Below are positions 25,151 to 36,895 of a stretch of DNA of 64,000 nt, in pieces. Source of the stretch: Casuarius casuarius (Eukaryota; Chordata; Aves; Casuariiformes; Casuariidae). The notes beneath the pieces were generated by a model. The model was not told the origin of the DNA and did not search any database. It worked only from the letters and a program-made list of their open reading frames with translations. Position numbers and translations under genes: made by a program. The first letter of the stretch is position 1. Each line of letters starts with the position of its first letter. The stretch covers positions 1,187,846 through 1,251,845 of the forward strand of contig PTFA01000273.1 in assembly GCA_003342895.1 (NCBI GenBank), written 5' to 3'.

Positions 25151-26205
25151 TGTTATACAAAGTCAAAACGCAGAAGTCAAGCACTTTAGCAGATAGAGTA
25201 TTTTTATAGAGTAGGAGTTAAAACTGAGAAGGAACATAGATACTGTGACACTGGACTTTCTGATGGCACATTTCAGATAACTAAATACTAGAATGAAATC
25301 AAGTATCTATGGCCAGGTGTAGTCTCCTCACGCAATCCCCATGGAGTTTGGTGCCTCTCAGTGACATTCCAGATAGCAAATGCACACAACAGAATATTTT
25401 GAGCTTTCCTAGAAAATCTAGAAGGAAAAAGAAGTCCCTGTGAAATGCAAGTATGCCACTGACGTTCATGCTATCCTCCCCAAGTCGAGTATAATAGTTT
25501 TGGCTTTGTATTTCTTTCTTTTTTTTTTTTTTTTCCTATTTCTTTTCTCCATCTCCACACTCTTGTAAATTCTTCTGTCTTCTCAGTTAAGAGTTGCATG
25601 CCTTTCAGAGGAATAGGGAGTTTATTCGCAAGTCTCAAAATCAAGAGAAAATCTAGCTGGCTCTATGCCCAGCTATGGGGTCTGCACTCAGGTCAGCTGC
25701 TCTCCTAGACTCCAGCCCAGGGCTCCAGTATTCAATGGCTAAGGATTTCAAGAGGTTAAAGATACTCTATTCTTCCTTTTTATCCTCAGGCTGAATTCAT
25801 ACCTACCTTCAAGTCTTCTCTAGAAACTTTCTCAAGCTTTTGTTCTAAAGTCTTTACAGTTCCTAACCTAATTCTTCCAGAGACTGCTGTATTTTACACT
25901 AGCTGTTTCTAACTGGTTGCTTACTCGATGGTAGAGGAGAAAATTAGGCCCATCACCAAATCCTCAAAGGCTCCTGTAATGTGAAAGATATACACTTCAC
26001 GACAAGGATTAACGTAGGTTTTTAGGAAATGATTTTAGACCCAGATGCTTAAATCCTGTTTTGATTAGGCTTTAAATGATTCTATAAATCTAAATGAATA
26101 TATTCATTTAAATACATATATGAATATCTAAATATTATTGACAACTTTTGAATTCAACTCCCAATGCTGGAGAGAGAGCAAATAATGATAAGAATAATAA
26201 TTAGT
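25151..26205. other. Single-copy DNA with a T-rich tract
   Basis: No gene or transposon was recognised. A T tract of about 16 bases lies at 25519-25534. TTTATT at 25621-25626 would be a minus-strand AATAAA for the candidate exon that follows. Confidence 0.5.
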
Positions 26206-26537
26206 TCATATCTGCAAATTTATAGGGCAAGTATGAGTATCCTTTGTTCGTTGTAGCTGTCTCAAAAATACTACTCTAAAAGCAGCATTTCCCAGAACAG
26301 TCGTGATATGTCCAGGTTTGTGGTCTACTTGGGAGTCGTCATGTCTTAAAGCACTGTTCGAAGAAGTCTTTTGTGAAATGGCATCAGTTGGAGTCGAGGG
26401 GGTTCTATTTACAGAGACCTTTCCCAGTTCATTCTCCATTGGAACGCAAATTGCCTGAAGGCCATGGGCATGTAGCATACACGTGGAGAATAGAGATTTG
26501 TGTATCTGCTCATCTTTCATTTTTAGTGCTTGTATCT
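26206..26537 (-). other. Candidate 3'-terminal coding exon (weak)
   Basis: On the minus strand, a good acceptor (ATCTCTTGCAG, ending at 26538) is followed by an open frame of about 109 codons to TGA. The start reads IQALKMKDEQIHKSL, helix-like, then a Ser/Thr/Asp-rich stretch including SVNRTPSTPTDAISQK. I count seven CpGs in 333 bases at roughly 40% G+C, more than neighbouring DNA, as expected if codons are constrained. A minus-strand AATAAA lies at 25626-25621. No protein family is recognised, and no definite upstream exon was found. A chance frame of this length is not rare here, so the call rests on splice signal, CpG retention and peptide composition together. Confidence 0.3.
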
Positions 26538-27290
26538 CTGCAAGAGATAAATTATTATGGTGTTGCAGACTGGAAGAAGTTCAACCCTCAATTTATCTTA
26601 TTCACACATGGTAGCTAAACAGATTATACAGTGATTAAAAGGTGCTATAGTTCAACAGCACCCTATTTTTCAATAGGGAATGCCTTGCATCCCAGCTCTT
26701 ATACCATATGCAAACTGATGTCAGACATTTGGAAGGGTAAAACTTCTAGAAGCAGCAGTAGTTCATTAGAGAAGGGGAGGGAAAACACATAATGAGCAGA
26801 GGATGTGCTTATCACTGAAACAGTTTATCCTGAAAGGACTGCTGACAGCTTTAAAGGATCACTGTTGTGAGGAAATATGCCTTCCCATCCCATAGCAGTA
26901 ACCAAAAGATGAGGAAAGAAATTTTTGCAGAAAACAGGCAAATAGCAGAGACCAAATGTGGGTCAAGAGAGACAGAAAATAGGAAAAAGTTTTTAAAGAA
27001 CATGGTCACTCTGTCAAAGATTGTTTTTATTCTGAGGTACCTTAGACTGAATCCAGAAATAAAATCCATTTGTAAACTAAGGGCCTCTTGGCAATGACAA
27101 GATAAAAAAGCAGTATCAGCAGTATTGTATTTTCATTAAGAAGTATGTAAAAAGAAGCAAATAAGGCATGTTCTATGTGTAGAGGGGAGCATAGACAGAG
27201 GAGGTTAGCAGACTCACTTGTCATTTACAAACCCATAATGGAAGTTTAGAGAAAATTTTCCTTGGAGACGTGTCCTTTACTAAGCTACAT
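26538..27290. other. A+T-rich single-copy DNA, nothing recognised
   Basis: Only short overlapping frames on both strands (60-81 codons) are present. No repeat or RNA gene was identified. Confidence 0.55.
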
Positions 27291-27350
27291 AAAGATCCTG
27301 ATTCAGCAGAACATTTAACATAGTCCCGTCTTAAGTCAGTAAGTGCAACC
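27291..27350 (+). repeat. Decayed sauropsid palindromic repeat (ATTCAGC type)
   Basis: GATCCTGATTCAGCAGAACA, then AACATAGTCCCGTCTTAAGT, matches from memory the half of an ancient sauropsid palindrome whose arms read ATTCAGCA..CACTTAAGCATGTG and GTCCCATTGA. The opposite arm is truncated or unrecognisable. Formal family name not known to me. Confidence 0.5.
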
Positions 27351-28179
27351 TGCAGGACATATTAACTACGACATATACATACATTTTAAGAACATGAAAA
27401 TGGAACAAACTATGTGTTGAGGATTAGCACACTGATAAGGAGAGCACAGACAAAGGGCATTAGGTAACTAGTGGATTTGCAGTGCCTTTTTTCTTGAGTT
27501 GTTTTGCCTTATGATTTACCTTCAGCAAAGCTCTCTTAAGAAGGCATTTAAATTTCATTAATGTTCTACAGAATGATAGTGATAATCTACAGATACCATT
27601 GCACAATTTAACAGATAAATACAGTTGTTTTCCTTAGGTTCTTTAAGTTAACCGATACAATTACACAGTTAAGACACAATTTTGCACTAGATTCTGTAGG
27701 ATTTTTCAAACTGCAGAAAGTGCATATTTTTATGCTAGTCTTCCCCTCTTCCATTAATTCAATTTGGCAATTGAAAAACAAGAATAAAATAGAATAAAAT
27801 GTATGTATTGTCTTTACTCTCCCTTTTCAACAAAAAGTATACTTGTAAGATCTTCATTGTTATCAGTATGTTGCTAACTTTGGCAAATAGAAGCAAATGC
27901 TTAACATATATTTTGTTTTACATATAATAAAAATGCATGAAATATATAAAAAAAGAAAAGTGAGGTACTGGAGAAGATACATGGACATGCTGTTTAGAAG
28001 GATTACAAATTTTTGTGTGCTTTAAATGCAAAAATAATATTTCAGTAGATATCACTAACAACTTACAGCAATAGCTCATTAAGAAATAAATGGTACCATA
28101 AATCAAGAAATGCTCAGTTGACAATGACTTGTCTAAATAGGGTGTTAGTGCACTAACCGCATATAATTTTCACCATATA
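27351..28179. other. A+T-rich single-copy DNA, nothing recognised
   Basis: No gene, transposon or structured RNA was recognised; several A/T-rich low-complexity stretches are present. Confidence 0.55.
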
Positions 28180-28197
28180 CTATATATATATATATAC
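28180..28197. repeat. TA dinucleotide microsatellite
   Basis: About nine TA units followed by a short CA-rich stretch. It is a simple repeat. Confidence 0.85.
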
Positions 28198-29583
28198 ACA
28201 CATAACAAGCAAGAAATCACCTTATAATTTTCAGCACGTTAGCTGCTGTGTACCAACTTCATGTTAATTTCCTGTGAAAGTTAAGCCTTGGAATCTGTCT
28301 ACATTTTTTAAATGTCTGAGAGCAGTTACCATGGAATAGCTATTGTGCTGCAAAGTCATACTCTAGGTTTCAGACCAGCAACTTCTCCACATCATTCCAG
28401 AAGTCCTTTTTTCAGTAAGAACTTCAAGGGAAGTAGTTTGGTACCCCAGTAAGAGGGAGTCAAATCTGTTCAAGTTCAAGAAATGGCAATATTTACTACA
28501 ATAAGCTTTTCAGCTTGCTCATCTGAAATGTAGAAAATGTTTATGAATAGGAAGCAAGAAAACTGGTATTTCAGCTCTTCAGAAAGGTGAGGCTTTGGAA
28601 CAAAGCCTTTAAAATAGCCAGAAGTGGTGTTTCCTTTCTGGATAAGCTGAAATCAGGAAAAAATGAGGACACCGTAAGTAAAACATTCCTGGAAAATTCC
28701 AGACTGTGGTCTGGTCCAGTAAGGTCCAGACAGATATGAGTGAAGCATAGAGGTTATTTCATATCAGACTACAGTCAAAGAACCCTTTGAATGAATTGCA
28801 TCTAAGTCACACGTGGAAAGGACACTTGAAAGAAGAATGCTTTTTTTTCCTGAAACAAAGATCTGCCCAAAAGGATAGCGCATATAATCTGATCTAATAT
28901 TCTTAGTCTTAGACTAAACCCAGGTAAACTGCTATAGTACAAACCTTAAAATTATCAATGTTTTTAGAAATAGGTGAAATACATAGTTATTGAAAGACAC
29001 AAATTAATTTGGAGTAGTTTTGTATATCTCTAAGGGTGGTAATTTTGTCTAATGGGAATTTAATAACTCATATTAAACACATTACTAATCTGATGTTTTG
29101 CTTACAGTAAATTAGAACTACTGAGATTATAAATCACTTATTTAAAAGGGAAAGAAATCTTGAATTTTGCTGAAAACCTCTTTTAGCTGACGAACAGCAG
29201 GTAGGAAGAAGTCTTGTTGTTTTCAAATGAGTTTCAATCAATTTTTGTTTTCATGTCTTGTACATAAATAAACACAGTTAATTAAGGCATCTTGCCTTAC
29301 TGTCTTTCATACAGCAGCTGTAAAAGCTAGATTACTGCATTTAGTCATAGCCCTGAGCTAGGGCCAGCAAAGTGCAGCACTGTTGCAGGAGACAGTTTTT
29401 GGGAGGCATTTGTACAAGGCAGTTGGTGCACTGTATCTCTTGGAAGGGGAAAAAGAGTCTTCCCCTGAGCACGGTAAAGTCCCGTCCACTTTCTATTCCC
29501 CTTTCACCACATTTTTTGTGTTAGAACAAGCAGAGTAAGACCTCGCAACCAAGCTGATGTCAATTGGTGGCAGCTCACAGACC
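28198..29583. other. A+T-rich single-copy DNA, nothing recognised
   Basis: No open frame above chance length and no repeat family recognised. Confidence 0.55.
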
Positions 29584-29652
29584 GGGGGAACTACCGTAGT
29601 AGTAGAGTAGTACTGTTGTAGTACTAGTAGTACTATAGTAGTTCCCTTCCCC
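29584..29652. repeat. Long imperfect inverted repeat (hairpin)
   Basis: GGGAACTAC (29586-29594) pairs perfectly with GTAGTTCCC (29638-29646). Inside it, G596-A601 pairs with T631-T636 (one G-U), then two further pairs, a 3x1 internal loop, and T608-T614 pairs with A620-A626 around a five-base loop. Outside, GG at 29584-29585 can pair with CC after a three-base bulge. The TAGTAGTA-type content suggests expansion of a trinucleotide within an inverted duplication. A transcript of either strand would form a stem of roughly 60-70 nt. Confidence 0.75.
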
Positions 29653-32280
29653 TGGTATGATATTAGGAAAAGCCACAGTCTGTTATATGAACACAACAGA
29701 ATATCCTTAACACTCAAAGAGGTATACATGACACCTGCAAGAGCTGTCTATGTGGTAAAGAGCTGTTTTTTAGCTATACATCTGCCAGCATCTTGGCTTG
29801 TACTTGAATATCAATGGTGTTACTTTTATACAAATTAAAAAATAAGTTAGGTCAGTATAGATGGCATTTTGACCTTAATTCACTATTCTGTACAGAAAGT
29901 AAGCAGCCTGGATGATGATCCCATGAACTTATTCAGTATCATTCTAATACATAAACACACTAGAATAAGGAAATTCCAGAAAGACAGGCTTTAATTTATA
30001 TCTTTTTACATTCCTTAGATTTTTCCGTGGTAAAGGTTTAAACGCCACTTGCACACTAATGCCTCAATTGCAAGTGCAATTTTAATAAACTAAGGAAGAG
30101 GCACATTCACTAATGAATTGTTATTTTATTCTCTGAACAAAATTTTAGTCAGAACATTTCAGTGTTCTATTATTGCAAAGATACAGTCATAGAAAATACA
30201 CATAGAAGTGTTTAGTTGTTGAGAAGTTAGTACAGTAAATCATGCCTACACAGGAAAAATAATTTATATAAACACGTATTATCATCATCTAAAACAAATT
30301 ATGTTTTGAGAATTCTTTTTTCTTTTGGGGATATTTTTTCAAAGAATTGTTTATATCTCTGTCTCAGCTGTGGGGGATCGAAACAACTGGGGCTCTAAAC
30401 CATGGGCAGCATGAAACAAGTGAAACATGCTCTGGCAGTCTGAAGGCAACTCATGAGATCTGCCTTTCCTACTCGTATATCCGTACACAGGTACACTGTC
30501 ACAGTTAAAACTAAGTATCCTAAGCATAATATGTTTGCTCCAGAACCATACGTGGCCTCACAGGATCCCTCTACGACAGTGGCCAGCATGTTTGTACCTT
30601 TCTGAATTAGGGCCAGGTTTTAAAGCCATTTTCAACTTCACATTTTGGACTAATTTGTTGAAGGTACATCTATAACAGTGTAACTAGCCTCAGCCTTTGG
30701 CCTTAGCTAATGTCAATACCTTAAAGAATTGGTCACACTTATCTGCACTACTCTCTTTGTTTGACTTCATTTAGTATCTCTGCAGGGGTCATCTGGGGAA
30801 CAGCCCAGAAGAAGATTCTGTGATACGGATAGCTTTGTATGTTGAGGAGGGCTGGGCTCATGTATTCTGGACACCAGAACACAAATTAAGTTTTATCTTG
30901 ATCTCTGTGAACTGATGACAATGAAGATAAAATTCTTGGAGCACAGGTTTCAGTATCAGGATAGGAAAAAAATGATACAGAGAAGATTTAAGAGGGCATT
31001 CATCATATAAGCAGCTTCTTTTAGGCTTTAAAATATGAACTGAAAATGTTTCTCTTCTAGGGAATTTCTGTGTGAGCAAGGTTCTTAGGGCTCGAGCTTC
31101 TCTGAAACAGCTTATCCTCTTATAATTCTTACCTAAAGCTACTTTATGGATGATGAATGACAGCGTGACAAGCTAATATGCAGATGTAAAAAAATGTTTA
31201 TCATCTACTGGAAAATAATGGTTGGAATTGGCAGTCAGCGAGAACTCCCATTTACAGTATAACAGGATTTGGGGGCACCCTGCTAAGGAGAACAGTTTTA
31301 GATATTCCCGTTATTTGCTGATGGACGTCATGCCTGCTCCAGCTGTCAGGAACACAGCTGTTCTGTTTCCCTCTGAGTGATCAGTGCTGCTGATGCCCTC
31401 CAGCTAGCATGTTCTCTGATAAGGTCCAACGGAGAGCTGCAAAAGAGCTGAACACTGGGCTTCTAACAGCAAAAGCAAAAACAAATTTCACAACAAATTG
31501 CATTTTCACTGCTGCCTGATGTCACCCGATTAGAATGGGCCGACTTTGTTCTAGTACAGTGGCTTGGAAGGAATTGTAGCGGAACACTTTTTCTTAGGAC
31601 TGTTAAAGCATTTCTGGGGAGATCTTGCTGTCTGTTAAAGAGAAGGTGTCGTATTATTCTATGTAACTTGTTAGAGCTGCCTAAAATAAAAGAATAAGCT
31701 CCAAAAGCCATATTTTGTAACTTCCTTTTGAAATACATGTGCTCTGAATCTGATTGTATCAGCAGCAAGGGAAGTATTGATAGAAAACCTTTAAACTCTT
31801 TCTGTATTTACTTCCTTAGTCATGTGGAATCCTTTTTTTGTTTTCCTACTACTTCAGTTATACCAATTAGATACATAAAAACAGGTATAATCACACATAG
31901 AACGTGCACAACTATTTGATCATATAGATGTAAATAAACATATACTCAGAATTATTTCTGAAATTTTAACTGAGTGGAAGCCATGAAGAAATGCTGATGT
32001 TTTGAATCAAGGAAAGCAGCTTACTAGGTTTGTTTAAATTACATTTAAGAACTGCGCAAACAATTTAAAAAATGACAAAAACAGAAGATGCTACGTGTCA
32101 TACCTGAAAATATTATTTGATGTTCATTGTCAAAATAGACACTATCCAAAAAAAAATCCAAGGGTTCTCCTGACTCTTTCAATCTTAGTATATTCTGTAA
32201 ATGGAAAGCTTAATGCTTCCTCAAACACCTTTTTCCCCACTCTAATCAATTCATAAGTTTTGTAGCGTTATGATTTTCAT
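29653..32280. other. Single-copy DNA with minor CpG clusters
   Basis: No gene was recognised. A CpG-containing patch at 30395-30600 carries a 64-codon minus frame with a hydrophobic middle (LCLGYLVLTVTVYL); another patch at 31320-31620 carries a 101-codon minus frame. Neither has a recognised domain and both fit chance lengths. Confidence 0.5.
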
Positions 32281-32340
32281 GGACCAAATTCTCAGATTAC
32301 ATAAGCAGGTATGAGTCTACTGATTTACAAGCAATGTGTC
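32281..32340 (+). repeat. Decayed sauropsid palindromic repeat (CCAAATTCTCA type)
   Basis: GGACCAAATTCTCAGATTAC, then AGTCTACTGATTTACA, matches from memory one arm of an ancient repeat with the pattern GGCCAAATTCTCAG..TTACAC..GATTTACA. The second arm is not evident. Likely a fossil MITE-like element. Confidence 0.45.
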
Positions 32341-33195
32341 TGCATGGAAATACCTGGCTGAATACGTGATGGGCTGACTCCCATGGAAGTTCTTCCATAT
32401 CACATTTGGGTCAAGGAATTCAGAATGTGACTCTCTCAGAAATCAGAAATCATTTCTATATTCATACATATTTCTTCATAATAAAATTGCTGAGCTCTAC
32501 ACATCATCCATCAGGCAGAAAGAAATGGAGATGATATTCTCATTCCTAAACATTCCACATTTTCTCTAGTAAAATTCAGTACCTTAAAATGAACTCTTTA
32601 ACCAAAATAATATCCACCTTACTATATGGAGCATCATTCATCCTCTTTTTGCTCTTTTTTTAATATTCTAAACTGCTCTTGGTTTGCAAATCTGATTACT
32701 CCTGCACTGATTGGATTAAATCATTTTTTTCTTCTAAAAGGTTCTTATTAAACCTGTTAAAGAAAAACCTATGAAAATTATTTTTTTAAGTCAGTCTCTT
32801 TATCATACTAATAGAAAAATCTCTTTTGAGGTTTCAAACACCTTTTTCAGATAAGGGTAACACCCACTTGATAAAAGGGTCTCTGAGGTTTTTCGGAAGG
32901 TTTTTTTTTCATGCTGTTTCAGTTCATGGGATATCATTATGGGCTTGGACTTAGTTCTCAAAGAAAAATCTAGATTAAACTTGGCTTCTGACTGTGACAG
33001 TGAAGGCTCCTGTGAGTTACATAACACTGGAAACTGCTTTCTAAAGTAATTAAGAGTTAATCTGTAGATGGGAATACATGCGGCTGACAAAAGGCTGTGT
33101 AGCATGGTAGATAGTTTGTCTGTGAAGGGGTCAGGTTCAGGAACGAATCTGAGGTTCAAGGCCTGAGATATTATGTCTCAGTGAACCTCTGACGA
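32341..33195. other. A+T-rich single-copy DNA; 118-codon minus frame
   Basis: A minus frame of 118 codons spans 32803-33159; it is basic and Ser/Lys-rich toward its end but matches no family I recognise and is within chance length. Nothing else stands out. Confidence 0.5.
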
Positions 33196-33267
33196 TCTCT
33201 TCTTCTTCCTCTTCTTCCTCTTCTTCTATTTCTTCTTCTTCTTCTTCTTTTTTTTTTTTTTTTTTTT
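33196..33267 (+). repeat. Polypyrimidine TTC/TCC tract with T-run
   Basis: Seventy-two bases are pyrimidine except a single A at 33228: TCT/TTC/TCC triplets followed by a run of more than 20 T. The complementary strand is a GAA/GGA polypurine tract. Such tracts can form triplex DNA and expand. Confidence 0.9.
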
Positions 33268-34302
33268 AAGAATTCAGTATCAACTTCACACATATCTGCA
33301 AAGTGCTATGAGCAGTAAAAGAGGTGAGGGTAGAAGATAGTACAAGTGCGAAAATAAGGGAAAAGTTCGTAAAAGTGAAAACACTGAGAGAAACTGTGTT
33401 TCTAGAAGGGTACGATGGCATTTTCTAACATTTTCTAGAGATAGAATTAAGATGCCTCTGCCTTCTATTACCCCTATGTTAGATCTTGTCTGGTTTTCTC
33501 AGACTAAGTAAAAGCGCGCATGCCAGAACAAGGTGTAAGTGGGTACTGCAGTCCCTTTGGCCTCTCCAGTCTCCCCAGGCAGCCTCACACGAAGCCCAGG
33601 GCAGGGCTGGCAGCACAGTAGTGAACAGAGAGGGAGGAAATATGATGCTCTAAACCAGTGGCAAGTCATCCAGCTGTGCCAGATCCTGCTTCCCTGGGAA
33701 GCCAGATGTGCAGGGAACGTGCGTGCCTCTGCACTGTTTTGCAGTGTGACCCTTCCCAGTGATGAACCTACCCAGTAAGACAACACTCTCAAATAGGACA
33801 AGACATTGAGTGCTAAGTGAGTATTTCACAGTGTGAAATATGATCAATAAAGTCTCTAGCATATAGTATACTATTGAGCCAAAATGACTTGGTGTAGGAG
33901 GCTGTGAACACAGCACTGATAAATGTGAAAAGCACTTCCTCTCATTATCTTTCTGAGTATAGTTGCTTGTGATTCCATCTTATCCCATGAGCTATTCAAC
34001 TGACCTTCATTTTTTTCAGCAGTTGGGACATTTAGCAAGGGAAATAGGAGAACATTTGTGCTAGCTAGGTGGTTTTCCCATGTTATCAAATCCCTTTGTA
34101 TTCATTATTATAGATGGTATAAGAAATAGTATTTCTTATTGTACAAGCTCTATTATTTCTATATGCTTGATATTTCTGAACAGGCAAACAAAGCCATTTG
34201 TGCAACTCTCATAAAAAAGTCATCTATCAGAAGATTTTGACTGCATTCAAGATGAAGACACAAATAACTATCCAGGCCTGAACTTTCCAATATTCCATGG
34301 AA
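33268..34302. other. Single-copy DNA with a G+C-richer patch
   Basis: The region 33520-33780 is richer in G+C and carries overlapping frames on both strands (79-100 codons). No domain, repeat family or clear splice structure was recognised. Confidence 0.5.
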
Positions 34303-34795
34303 ATCATAGAATCAGAATCACACAATGATATAGTATGGAAGGGACCTCTGCTGGTCATCTGGAACAATATACCACTCACAGCAGGACCAACTTTGAGCAG
34401 GTTGCTCAGGTTGTTCATTCAGTCAAGTTTTAGATATCTGTAAGGATGGAAATTTCACAGCCTCTATAGACAGCCTCTTCGAATATCTGATTAACCTGTT
34501 CCAATGCATGAACAATGTTTGTTTAAAAAAAAAATCTAATTTGATTTTCCTGTTTTCCAGCCTGTGTGCTTTGCCCCTTTCCTTTCTTTGTACATTTCTC
34601 AGCAGAATCTGGCTCTGTCTTCTCTAAATCCTCCCATTAGGTGATTTCAGACAGCAATAAAGTCTCCCCTGAGCCTTCTCATCTTAAAGCTTAACAAATC
34701 CCAGAGGCTTGAGGTGAGGCTGACTTGTAGTTCCCTAGATCTTCTTTCTTGTCCTTCCTGAAGATGGGCATTTTTCTGCTTGAGATGTCTGTTTC
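34303..34795 (-). mobile_element. CR1 LINE retrotransposon, antisense, internally deleted
   Basis: Read on the plus strand it starts with the reversed CR1 tail (ATCATAGAATCAGAATC), then GGAAGGGACCTCTGCTGGTC and further typical blocks (CCTGTTCCAATGCATGA; AAGTCTCCCCTGAGCCTTCTC) from the end of ORF2. Beyond about 34700 it jumps to the N-terminal reverse-transcriptase motif: in the sense direction CCCATCTTCAGGAAGGACAA and on encode PIFRKDKKEDLGNY, matching the CR1 PIFKKGxKxDPGNYRP block. The central reverse transcriptase is therefore deleted. An A-rich insertion interrupts it near 34525 and all frames are broken. The left end near 34795 is approximate. Confidence 0.85.
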
Positions 34796-36846
34796 CTACT
34801 TCAATGTACTGAGGGCACCATTTCCACTGGGAATTGCAGACACAGATTTTGAGAATCTGCAGAAACTATGACCTGTCTGCTCTCCCAGTCTAGACTTGGT
34901 GCCTTCATTAAAGGTCTGGTGAGCATGATTTAAAATCCTCATTTTCTCTTCCTAAAAGCCATGAAAAATATCCTGCAAAACTGAATCAGATGCTGAACCA
35001 TTCTTTGCGGATGAAACATTAATCAAATAAAATTCTTGCAGTTTGTGCAAAGTCAAAAATTAAGTATTTCATAGTTTTTTCTTTTAAGTACATTTCCATT
35101 TTATATTCTATCAGGGCGCTGTAAAGTCTTTGTTCTTTTTCAGAAGCAAAACTTTTATATTGGGGCATCTTTTTTCAAGGCTCTCTGCTATCTTGTGGAA
35201 GAAGGATGGATGAATGAGTACAACAGCAGGAGTACACCATTTAGATGAATGTAGCCCCAGATGGCCCCCCCCATCAGCAAAATTTTATCAGTATCTATTT
35301 AGCTTGTAAAGATTGGGCCTGTTTATAAACTGAAGTACATAGACACTTGTTTCAACTACTGTACTGGGAACATCTGTAGATACAGTCATGTCAGTGTTAA
35401 ATAGAAAGTAAGTCAATTTGTCCATGATAGTCATCCTTCACATACATAGACCTTCCACTTTTCTGCTAATATTCAGCAATATTTTTTTAATATAATCACT
35501 ATTTTTCTTGATGGTGACATTTATAGACATCTGTTCTCTATTTCCTTAATATTCTATGTAAACATCACATTAAATATTTATGGAATATACAAAATTGAGA
35601 GCATGCTGCCAAAGGCAAATAGATAAGAGACCAAAACTTCTACTTTCTAACATAAGCCATGATGAAATTGTTAAAGTTAAAAAAAAAGAAAGAAAAAAGT
35701 CTTGTTCTCAAAGTGTGAAATTGAAAGAGCAGGTGTATATTTTTCCATCTGCCAAACTAGAAAACATTTGTAGGATTTTATTTTTAGAACAGCCTGCATA
35801 CACAATTCATTTCACGGAGCAATATTCAAATTTATGTCTGCAACCTTAATGGATATTTCACTAATAAAACTATGCAGATAAATGGTATCTACTAACATCC
35901 AGCTTAAGGGAAATGATATCAGGAGGTAGAGGTCATGGCATTAACAGCCCACCCTCCACTTAACTGTATTTAGCAGTTATGTGAGCTATACACAACTCTT
36001 CTGTAACTTGCAACCCTGGAGCTTTACAAATCTCTCTGATGTGGGGAGAAAGCACCCATTCACAAAGACACAGGTGTTATTACTGTGGAGTTGCCGGGGG
36101 AGGGCACAGCAGCAGGGTAAAGGCTGTGTTTCATATCAGTAGCAAGGAGTGGGTCACATGAATCTGGCAGGACTTTGGGGACGTTAAGGATCAGAGCTCC
36201 CGTGCATGAGTACAGTATATTGGCTAAGCACCGCGACCTTAATTAGGCAGCCCAGTCCCCCAAGCCTGGGACTGTCAGACAGAGCCCAGGGGTCCTTCTT
36301 CCACCTGAGGCAAAGATTTCCCTGTAAAAGTTCTTCTGATATGTCTGATTCAGCTACTCTATCTGCTCTTAAATCTATGTAGGTATGTAAGGCATGCATC
36401 TATTTATCTACCTACCTACCTACCTTATTAAGAGTTCTGGGTGATATGACTGATATTTACATACGCCGGCAGAAGGTGCAAAGCACAATTAAGGTACATT
36501 ATGAAGTATAGAATAAAGGTGGATTATGAAGTTTTATAAATGCATTGCTATTTAACCTTAGACAAATGTATAGACAGAATGTCCCAAGTAATAATTAAGC
36601 CGTAAAGTTGAAGTGAAGCTATTAAATATCGCCATGCACTCGTATCCTCAGGGAGTTGTGTAATACAAGACAAAATGTCTAGTATTTCAAAGTGTGAACA
36701 CTTCATGATAAACATTCCCCACAGAGCTGCCTTATTGCTATTACAAAGAGTCTTTATTATAGGAAGTCCTTTTGTACAAGCTGAAGATGAATTTGGCACT
36801 TTAGCATGTTAAACAGCGGTTTCATCAGAGCTGTATGGTTCACAAA
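34796..36846. other. Single-copy DNA, no gene recognised
   Basis: Open frames stay under 90 codons. A G+C-richer patch at 36060-36330 includes a 71-codon minus frame with a possible CAG|GTGGAA donor but no recognised protein. A microsatellite lies at 36397-36425. Confidence 0.5.
36397..36425 (+). repeat. CTAC/ATCT tetranucleotide microsatellite
   Basis: About seven tetranucleotide units, starting as ATCT/ATTT and ending as CTAC. Confidence 0.8.
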
Positions 36847-36895
36847 AGATTAATCTACCCCCTTGGAATATTCATGAGTCAATAAGAATGTTCCC
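36847..36895. promoter_or_regulatory. Cluster of inverted regulatory-type motifs
   Basis: AGATTAATCT (36847-36856) is a perfect palindrome containing back-to-back GATTA/TAATC cores like those bound by OTX/PITX homeodomains. Then GGAATATTC (36865-36873) and GAATGTTCC (36886-36894) form a near-perfect inverted pair around TGAGTCA (36875-36881), the AP-1 consensus; GGAAT-type arms resemble TEAD sites. This is a motif-level inference. Confidence 0.25.
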
